This document shows positions 55,480-64,000 of a DNA stretch of 64,000 nt, piece by piece; within the stretch, counting starts at the first letter, position 1, and every line of letters begins with the position of its first letter. The DNA is from Takakia lepidozioides. Its lineage: Eukaryota > Streptophyta > Takakiopsida > Takakiales > Takakiaceae. Where the stretch lies: assembly GCA_030704615.1 (NCBI GenBank), contig CM060731.1, forward strand, positions 62,786,756 through 62,850,755. Reading direction: 5' to 3'. The translations under genes were made by a program, and so were the position numbers. Below the pieces are notes generated by a model, which saw only the letters and a list, made by a program, of their open reading frames with translations, had not been told where the DNA came from and did no database searches.

Positions 55480-57182
55480 TTATTTTTCTGGGTTGTATTT
55501 GTACATGGCCTTCAACTGGCCCCGCGCGGTAGACTTCATCCAGAGCACATCTCCACTCTCAGGATATTCCTGCACATCAACACCCAATGTAGCCGTAGTG
55601 ATCAACAACTCGTCGAGATCCTCACCATACCAAATGGGCTGAGTGGGCCGTTTCACAGGAAGGTCGATGACATGCACCACCTTTGCTTCAGGCGAGATCT
55701 GGACGAGCTTGTGTCCATCGAAGAAACACACCCAAAGAAATCCTTGGGAGTCTATGGTGGCTCCATCTGGTACCCCCGGAAAAAGATCGGCTGTGTCTAG
55801 AAAAAGCCGCTGATTTGTTGGAGTCCCCGACTCCTCTTCATAGTCCCAAACATAGATCTTCTTCAACGAGCTGTCCCCGCAATACCTAGTGGATTCAAAG
55901 GAAAACAATTCAGAACCGTTGCTAATCAGTATGACAAAACATCTGTCATCTGTACTTTGAGAAGTGAGCAGAGTGTACCAGGATGAGGCCTACAAATTTT
56001 GAGCGGCTGCTCAAGTCTCAGAAATTTAAACAGAAGGAAATGTGTGACCCACAAAGAGCAGTTCGAGAGAGAGGAAAATTTTCAGGATCCAGCATTACTG
56101 TTTAAAGAAGCTGCTTTCATAATTGATTTGGTGGTAACTCTGTGTAACGGTGAACGAGGTGACTTTTGAGCTTAAAAGGCTTTACGTGGCAACCCTCACT
56201 GAGAACCACACTGAGCAGTAAGGATGAAATTCGGTAAACTATAAGCATCAACTCCGCAAAGCGTCACTACAGCTAGATAAAGATGTTTGATCGTGATCTT
56301 TTTGGTTGTTAAATGAAATGAAATGAAATGGAGCTTTATAACGTCCGCGGAAAGCTCATAGAGCTTATGGGACAAAATGGAAGAAAACATGAGAGAGGAA
56401 ACAAAAAGAAAGAAAGAAAGAAAGGAACTTACAGATTTTAGTTATAGAAATTTTCAGAGAAAGAAAGCGAAACGTTGTAAGGTCTGAGGGTGGGGGGCGG
56501 AGAAAGAAGGAGCGAGACATTTTATGACACGAGCTTGTTGCGAGAGACTTCAAACCGACTGACAAGAAACAAAGAAAGGCTTGACGAGTAATAACTGTGT
56601 AAAGCAAGAGGAGGATGGTTGATGAGGGGGAGGCATGAGCTTTTGGAAGAGAAACATCATAACTTCAACGAGAGATTTGATGAGGAGTTACATGAGCTTG
56701 TTGTCAGGGCTCCACAGGAGTCCATTGGTGCAGCAGATATTTTGAATGATCGACGTTGCAGTCTTCCCATCGGTCTCCAGACGATAAATTTCCCCAGGTT
56801 TTGTCTCATCCGTCTTGAACAATCTTCCCGCCCAGAAGCGACCTTGAGAGTCACAAGCACCGTCGTTCATGCGCCACCCGCTGTTCAACCCGTAGGGCGT
56901 CGCGAGCATTCTCAGCTGCATCTCTTTGAAGCTCCACAATCCAAATCCGTCCTCAACAGCCATGACCAGACCTTCACCGCCTTTACATAGCGCCATTGCC
57001 CCTACCTGAGTACCTACATAGTAGTCTTTCCGGCTCTGGGTCGGAACATGAAGCTCATGCAAGGATTTTCCGGCTATGTCCACCCAGTAGTAAGTCTTTG
57101 TGTCTGGATCCCATATCCCTCCTTTCCCCACTTCCGCTCCCGCTTTGTAGAATGTGTCTATCTTTGGAGAACCCATTGCCAT
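55480..57182 (-). CDS. SMP-30/gluconolactonase/regucalcin-like protein
   Basis: Two exons, 57182-56692 and 55885-55480, splice in frame (phase 2) to give 298 residues, the usual length of the family. The protein should form a six-bladed beta-propeller lactonase with one divalent metal. Family motifs are clear: YYWVDIAG, WRMNDGACDSQGRFWAG (metal/substrate Asn, N106), CTNGLLWSPDN (N153) and VPDGATIDSQGFLWV (D204). At the expected metal Glu, where regucalcin has GES, this protein has VGKGGIW, a Lys at residue 20. No signal peptide is seen with the chosen ATG (57182), so it is probably cytosolic. The intron (55886-56691) holds an AAATG repeat. Substrate unknown. Confidence 0.88.
56311..56330 (+). 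repeat. (AAATG)n with retroelement-like flank
   Basis: Four AAATG units are followed by GAGCTTTATAACGTCC, similar to CTTTAACGTCC beside the SINE tail at 34370. It may mark a minus-strand SINE remnant in the SMP-30 intron. Confidence 0.5.
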
Positions 57183-58845
57183 CGATTCTCGCGTTCTCGC
57201 GAGTGTTACAATGTTGCTGCCGTTCTTCCACACAAGAATACAAATCTCAAGTACCAATCCCACCAAGGACCGTCCTGGCACTAACTCTCTAGTCTGATAG
57301 CCCCTTCACAATCCTCTTCTCTCCACCCAAGATTGTGGCCAACTGTTTCCTAATCCAGTTAAAAGTGAACCTGCTGAACAATGCCACAAGTTTTGTTGAG
57401 CGAATCAGGCACGACCGCATCATCATGCCTTTGCTACCTCTACATGCAAGTTCTCCACATTCCCTAACTTACGAATTTTCCTCTTCTATGTAGGGATTGT
57501 CTTGCAACAAATCAGGCCCGACGCCTGGGACCCAAACCCTCTTCGATTCCTTCTTTGAGGAAGGAAAACTGAGACATGAATTTCAATATCAAATAAACAC
57601 ATATAAAGATAGGTCGCGGATCCCCTGGACATCCTATCAAAATTCTTCACACAGACTGGATCAACATCACCCAGACAACAATCCATACCCATTGCGTGAG
57701 TAAAGTAGTATTACAGTAGTGCGTTTCGTAGACAGTCTGAACTGCCCGAATCATCAAAAGAATGGCAAATGGAAGTTCAGTGCCCTAAAGTTCTTCCCTC
57801 GGGTCACTTGCTACAACAAGCGTCATATTGACAGAAAGTACTGTTACAGTAAACGGAAAAATGCATTCTGGGACCACGGAAGAACTCACCCGTCTCGATT
57901 GATTGTTTAAAGCCAGAGACGAAGGGTTATAATGACCAGCCTTCAAGGAAGAAAGGATTGCATGCATAGATCCATGTCATCCAGTTCCCAACACTAAACA
58001 AGCCGCAGCAAATTCCTTGCTCCTACTATGCTCACAACAAAGTGGGGAGTTCAGATTCCCAGGATTGGACTTCTCTCAACAACCTTCAGATATAAAGAGA
58101 ACTAGAATCTGTTGAAAAACATACCTGCAGATCAATATTGTAGGGCACAAAACGAACAAATCGCTGAACTTCTTACGAGCCGGGAAACGAACAAGTACAG
58201 AGACGAAGCTTCTGACGACGATGGGAGAGAAAACGATCTCCACGAGAGCTGCTGCTCAATTTACCGCTGTTATAGGAAGATGAAGCACAGAATACTCTAA
58301 TAATATACTAGAAAATATTCTTGAGATATCCTTATTCATTCATTGAAGTAATGCAGAGTTCTGAACACTTAACAGAAGATAGCGTTATCCCACATGATGT
58401 CCTAGAATATTCGTCTGTCCCAATCCGTCAGTTATTTTAATTGTAGCCCTTATCCAGTGACCTGCCTAATAAATAGACATTCTCCACATATATTTATGCG
58501 CTCAATTTTGGTTATTTTTTCCTTGCCTCTTCTTGCAATGAATTTGAGCCTCTCTGAGTGTCCCATTGACTATATAAGAACATTTTATTTTTTATTTTTA
58601 TTTTTGGAAGGGGACTGAGGCCCTGCTCGAACTTTATTTATAATTATTGGAGGGAAGAACACATACAAAATGTTCAAAATATTAAAAATCCAGATGCAAA
58701 AAGTTATCTAAGAAAACTAACAGAAATAAAAAAAGAAGAAGACTCATTTTCCGCATGATGCGTGGTCGGGTTGTTGTTGTCGGCGGTGGGTGGAAACAAT
58801 GACGGTGATAGTGAAGGATAGTGAAGGAGGCAGGAAAGTTGGGAC
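57183..58845. other. Upstream of the SMP-30 gene, no further gene seen
   Basis: Includes the promoter and leader of the minus-strand gene. AT-rich toward the right. No coding sequence is supported. Confidence 0.4.
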
Positions 58846-59060
58846 CAATGTTGGGCGGGTATCACATTTTTTAATACCAGCCGGGTCCTGGTATTGAGAA
58901 AAATATATTTTTCAATACCAGCCAGTTCCATAGTATGTGAATATTCACTTAATGCTAATATTCAATAGTAGTATGGTTTTTTATTTGTGGACGGGTATCA
59001 ATAGGACAGGTATTCCAATCGTAATACCAGCCGGTTATAAACCCGGATATAAATAATTAA
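58846..59060. mobile_element. Partial hAT-like element (ATACCAG-rich)
   Basis: It begins CAATGTTGGGCGGGTAT, like the ends of the hAT elements at 22081 and 24245, and is filled with AATACCAGCCGG motifs. The matching right end was not found, so it is truncated or its limits are unknown. Confidence 0.5.
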
Positions 59061-60560
59061 AAAATAATAATCACCAAATCATTAATTTAGAAGCATACTT
59101 GATTTCACAAAGTAAAAAGTAAAATTCAGACTTTGCATTACATGATAATATTGCGGATTTTTGTACGCAAAGTGAAACGAGCTTTGTTAAAAGAAAACTG
59201 ATTGCACGCCTCATTGTCAAACATACCAGCATCTACAATGAGGTCCTCCTCTTCATCAATCGTATTGTCTTTCAAGAAAAAGAAATCCTTGATCCCTTGC
59301 TCAACCACCTTGCAATCCGTCCCCACGTCATCCGGCCCATTATTTAAAATTAGCATTAATTTGTGGAAGTTGTCAACGCCAAGTTGACATTGCCTTACCA
59401 ACATGTGCTAAGAAATGAGAAATAGTGACCGGCGCTTGGGGCTGGATATGGCCTGACCCTAGCCCAACTTCATATCTATACCATGTGTATAGTCCTTGTT
59501 TTTGCCCATAGCACGGGTATTGCACCGGGTTTTTCCTTTGTCAATACCAGCCTATGTAGTGTATGGCGCACATTAGAAAAGGCCCGGGAGTTTAATGCGA
59601 CCCCTTCGGTCTTGCTTGCGTGGCACCCCCCCGCCACCCTAGCCGCACCCCCTTCGCCGGCTCCTGCGCGGCTCGCGGTCGCTGCGCCCCCTCGCCTCTG
59701 GGCCACCCCACCCCTCACACCCCCCCCCCCGCGCCCCCCATCCCCCTCCCCGCCCCCGCCACCCCGCCCCGCCCGCCGTCACCACACCACATGAACTCTA
59801 TGGCACATGACACCTGTCACCACAACCCAACATCGCGCGGGGGACACATCATGAGTCAAGAACATGGATCCATACATGGCAGATGACATATACATGATGG
59901 TCACGAAAGTAACATGATGACCATCACGAAAGTCACATGATGACCATAGGCGTGAAGCCCTCACATATGCATGTATACACAAGGTTGTACATGTTCAAAT
60001 TTGAAATTTAGTATTATTTTATGGATTGGGTCTACTTCTAGGATTTAGGATGGATGTATGTAGGTACGGATGGATGAGACCAGGAAGTATGTGTAATGAG
60101 AGGCAACCTCCAATCGTCACCTTCCTTTCATGGTCCTCTCAAACTATTCTGACCACAAAAGCACAACGTGCAGCCAGTACCAGCCGTGCCTCAGGTCCCT
60201 GAATTGCGCCACGATATGTCTGTTGCCGAGAATGAAGAAAACATTGCATCCCATCTTGTTTTGCTTTGAAACCAAGTTCAAATGCCCAGTGTAGGTGCTT
60301 TTAACCATCATGTACTACAGTGACGTTTCCAATGGCATGGCAAGCCTCCTGGCCAAAACTCTGCCGAAGTCGACATTCCCTATAATCGAGTTGCTGATTT
60401 CATTACAGGGGAGTCTTCCCGTTCAGATGGCCCATGCACTTTCAGCAGGCATCAGCAAAGATGCCATCCAGAGGGGTCTCTCTTAGCTCCTCGCAGCAAC
60501 AGTGGCAGAACTACAACAAGGTACATTGGGCTGCAGGTCATGTGTTGCAAGGGCTACTGA
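59061..60560. other. Flank of the second MULE, includes a C-rich block
   Basis: At 59625-59795 one strand is almost pure C with some G. This resembles the composition of the TIRs of the first MULE and might be part of the left end of the second, but I could not match sequence or find a duplication. A minus-strand frame at 59404-59138 is acidic and unrecognized. ATGATGACCATCACGAAAGT-type repeats lie at 59895-59945. Confidence 0.35.
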
Positions 60561-63023
60561 ATGATTTCCACGAATGTCCGAGTGCCTGAATCCCCTTGGT
60601 GTCATAGTAACGGATTGTTTTTTTGTTATTGTAGGTATCACTTCTCATATGGTCCACAGGACAGAACTAGTTCCCTCTTGGAGGTTACCCCTGCAATGGC
60701 ACACAAGAAACGTCGAGTGAAGCCTACAAAGAAGAAGGGGAGGAAGCCAAGAGCCACGGCCGCTTCCACTGAAGCAAAGCCAAAACAAATGAGGACCACA
60801 CAAACAAAATCGGGGGAAGGCATCAAGAGGGGATGCATGTGCAGGTTTGTAGTGAAACAATGCTATGTGGACCCTGATATTGCAGAGCTGGTCTATTATG
60901 AAAAGAGACATGTGAATGGGGCTGGACAGGTCTGCCATGGACCTGTGCATCAAGTAGGTTGCGTTTCATTAGCTCCCCACCTGAGCGATGAGATGAAATC
61001 ATGGGTGTTACACAACCTCCGTCTCGGACTAAGCATCAAGAAGATAATGGCCAAGCACACGCAGAGGGTGAGGGAAATCATGGATGGGGGGTTCGAGGTT
61101 ACTCGTGACACCTTCCTTCTTTCAAATGACATCCGATATATGGCCAACAAGTGCGATGAAGAAACATTCAAAAAGCACTCCAATGATGCACAAAGTGTCT
61201 GAATGTGGGTGCATGAAAACCCAAGAAGCGTTTTCTACTACCAGGAAGAGTCTAATCACCCTGCTTGGACGTAGAATGACAGAAAACTCGACCTTCCATT
61301 TGTGCTTGGCATACAAACTGATTGGCAGAGAAAACAGATGCTCAAAACACGGCCATCGTCGCATAGTTGCTTGTGATGCAACCTTTGGAACGAATGAAAA
61401 GAAGGTTCGTCAGATTGTTAACCCGAATTTCTTGAAAGCATGACAAATTACGTTCTTCGTGTGAAGTACTCTGTTTTGCAACCATTTCCTTTCAAGTCAC
61501 TTCAGTTACACATGATTGTTGTTGTAGTACCCGTTATATACCATGATGGTATTCGATGACTAGCTGAATGGTATTCCAGTGGCTTACATTATCACTACAA
61601 AGTGCAAAACCATCGATCTGACGCCTTGGATGGAGGCACTAAACAAACAAATGACAAGTCGGCAAGTAGACTGGCGTCCCAATGCATTTATTGTGGATGA
61701 CGCTGATGTTGAAATTGCTGCCTGCATTAGGTACGTCCATGAACTCAGGCAATATGCCTACCATGATGTCTTGGTTACACATGAATTTCAGTTTACCTAC
61801 CTGATAAAAGAACAGATCTGTTCGGGGGGATTGTGCTGTTTTCTTGTGCTTGTGGCATGTTCGCCAAGCCTGGCAGAAGAATGCAGTTGCAAAGGTGAAA
61901 GACCCAGTATTGCGAGCGGCTATCTTACAAGACCTGGCACAGATCATGTACAATAGAAAGGAGACCTCTGGGGATGTAGGTGAAGGATGGGCCGTATTCA
62001 AAATTCTGGATCTGCGGGAGAAGTACCCTTTTGAGACATAATTCTGCACCTACATGGAGACGAGAGTGGCTTCCAAAAGCCAAAATGTGGATGAAAGGAT
62101 CCCGCAATATACCTCATGCCTCTCAAGACACTAATGTTGCCATAGAAGCATACCACGGGAACCTAAAAGCGCAATTGAAGAGCACCAAAAGCGTCCTCGG
62201 TAGTAGGTGGGTGGATTGGCTCATCTCTGAAGTGACAGGTGATGTGCTAACCCATTACTGGTACATGTCACATGCAAAGGCATATGGGTTCATCCGAAGC
62301 AAGCGGCAGGAGGGATTTGTTTGCACTTCAATCTTGCTTGCCAAGGACATTCCAGATGCCAATGTGCATCTGCCTCATACACCCGGAGGCATTGCAACAG
62401 TTGAATGACACCGCCATTTGGCTATGACATATACTATCCACAATCCGGATTCTAAATGGGCATGTTGTGATTGTCATTGGGCCTAGAAAGGAAATATGTG
62501 CGCACACCAGGTGAAGGTTCTGAAGATGCTGCACCCCCAAGTGGAGGATGGGCTGATTGCAAAGTTCTGCGGTTCCCTCATGGGCACATGTAAAGGTGGC
62601 CTGAACAACTTGATGACTGGTCATGACTCCCCTTCTTCCATCCCATCCTCTTTACAAACTGGTCTGACCTCCCCTTCAATGGCTCAGAGAACATCCGCTG
62701 GTCGAAGTCCACTGCCCAACCTACCTGCCCTTATCTCCACAGAATGGCAAACTATTCTTGAACTGACGGATGACAACAGATTTCTCCAGCAACACCTTCT
62801 TGCCTTGGTGAGAGCTACAAAAGGAAAGATTTTGGACCTCACTGCCATGATGGAGGAGGGTCTTCAGTACCCTGCTGGGGAGCCATTTATGACTGTTGTT
62901 GATGATGGGAATGGAAAGTCACTTGCGCGCTACAAAGACTTTTTGGAGAGGCATGGCTACTCGGGAAATTACCCACCCGTGCCCCAAGATTCTAGGACCA
63001 GGAAGAGGTTGTACACCGGCTGA
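60561..63023 (+). pseudogene. Second MULE transposase, decayed
   Basis: Related to the transposase at 2.4-4.9 kb but keeps the middle that copy lacks. Order: acceptor and GTATCACTTC (exon 2 start at 60635); zinc segment GCMCRFVVKQCY with later His; VACDATFGTNEK (first Asp, about 61360-61400); exon 3 with AFIVDDADVE (second Asp) to about 61731; then CLWHVRQAWQKN (CxxH) and NVAIEAYHGNLK; RWVDWLISEV; SWIM residues CDCHWA, stop, KGNMCAH; and a long tail to 63023. In-frame stops include 61200-61202 (TGA for Arg), TAG within exon 3 at about 61560 (for Trp) and TAG inside the SWIM finger, plus frameshifts. It is not functional. Confidence 0.85.
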
Positions 63024-64000
63024 AGGACTTCAGGTAAGCCAGCATATGGAGGTCTCATGGATCATGTCTTTCTCCTAGTTCTAAATTTCAGGTCTGTCAT
63101 TTCCATGGGGTGTATGCTGAATTAATGGGAAATGAGGCTGGTCTATGTAGGGATAATCTGAAGCAGCCCTTCCGACTGAACACGTCTTTTCAAATTTGTG
63201 TGTGCATGGAAATGGGATGGTGAACTATGAGGGGGTGGTGAAGTACTTTGGATCTTAAATATTGTGGCTAATACATGTGATCTGCAAGAGACGGTGAGGA
63301 AGACCAATGCATCTTTTCACCTGCCAACGAGGACTTGTATGTTGCTTTTCATTGAGGTTTAGGGTTCACGACACACTCTGAACCGCCTCAGCGGATTTGA
63401 AACCGAGCTCTGTGTATTGTTGCCTCGAAGAGGCGACTTTCTAGTATTGGAGACCATCATAACAATAGCATCAGATACAGGGCTCATTCTCTTTCGGTTT
63501 GTAGCCTCATAAAACTCTTACATGTGAGTTGGGATGTAGTTCAACTTGCTGGGAGTTTGGATCTTTGGTTTGGGTCACTGTAGTTCAGTAGGTATTTCGA
63601 ATCGGGAGACCTTCTTCAAATGCATGGGCTCGAACTCAGTTTCTCCATCATGAGGCAAGCATTTGCAAATGAAGATGGCATTCCAAATTTACACATTTAC
63701 ATGCATTTTTGTAGTTGAATACCTACTTTGAGTTGTTGGCCATGTACAACTGTTTCATTTGAAGTTGGTATTGTTTCCTTAGCAAAGGACTAGCATTTAG
63801 GGTTCAAAGACATTTTCCAATGCTCTTTGGCGTCCAATACATAAGGTATTGAAGAACGATCACCCATACTTGTCTTCCACATGAAAGGGAGCATGCACAA
63901 ACGACACGAATACAATGCCCATGGAATGTTGTTATTTATATGATTGCAGAGCATAGGTGCAAGGACAAAGCTGCCAGTCATGTTACAGGGAACAACGTAG
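63024..64000. other. Downstream of the second MULE transposase, no gene seen
   Basis: Probably still inside the second MULE, whose right end is outside the window (inference). No coding sequence is recognized. Confidence 0.35.

Noticed and set aside
59138-59404. Acidic minus-strand open frame beside the hAT-like element as a transposase remnant
   Set aside because: No hAT dimerisation or catalytic motif could be recognised; left as unassigned.
60085-60105. AATGAGAGGC as an end of the second MULE
   Set aside because: Matches the first element's terminus for only ten bases and lies in the wrong orientation for a left end.

Overview
The window is nuclear DNA of a land plant. The evidence is spliced genes with GT-AG introns, plant-type gene families (GPI-anchored lipid-transfer protein, farnesylcysteine-lyase-like oxidase, a SAP/CCCH-62-like nuclear protein, plant LINEs, MULEs, hAT MITEs) and low gene density. 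A non-seed plant (bryophyte, lycophyte or fern) is a weak guess; the sequence alone does not fix the species.

Left third (1-14.1 kb): a LINE on the minus strand is split by a complete Mutator-like element (MULE) at 1952-13754. The 11.8-kb element has long GC-rich terminal inverted repeats (309 and 390 bp) and a perfect 9-bp target duplication (ATAAACGGG, 1943-1951 and 13755-13763). The duplication falls inside LINE ORF1, and the LINE reading frame is continuous across it. Inside, a MULE transposase gene (plus strand, about 2.4-4.9 kb) and a long spliced accessory gene (minus strand, about 11.4-5.6 kb) converge, the same layout as mudrA and mudrB in maize MuDR. The accessory protein has a Cys/His zinc-binding segment, a Gln-Gln-Thr-rich repeat region and a C-terminal Ulp1/SENP-like (C48) fold whose catalytic Asp and Cys are replaced. 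The transposase has lost its CxxH-to-Glu region. The accessory gene carries several premature stops, all explainable as C-to-T changes of CAG or CGA codons. The element is therefore structurally whole but coding-dead or nearly so. It is built largely from a short CAGACTG/CGGACTGGC-type motif in exons, introns, spacers and TIRs.

Middle (14.1-34 kb): a five-exon prenylcysteine oxidase gene (14.6-19.2 kb) with LINE debris in an intron; a stack of small transposons and gene fragments (19.2-26 kb: a copied gene fragment, a 2OG-dioxygenase first-exon fragment, a 645-bp hAT element with an 8-bp TSD, and a LINE interrupted by another insertion that itself carries a hAT MITE); an intronless gene for a GPI-anchored protein with three tandem lipid-transfer domains (26.3-27.8 kb); and a nine-exon SAP-domain gene (29.6-33.3 kb).

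Right half (34-64 kb): a SINE, a copied piece of the downstream C2 gene and an array of tRNA-like repeat modules (34.3-36.6 kb); a 14-exon gene for an 876-residue C2/coiled-coil/tail-anchored protein (43.4-51.4 kb) with a perfect 27-bp intronic hairpin; a two-exon SMP-30/gluconolactonase-like gene (55.5-57.2 kb, minus); and a second, decayed MULE transposase (60.6-63.0 kb) related to the first. Exon models were built by hand from splice signals and reading-frame continuity; the four main spliced host genes give exact multiples of three.
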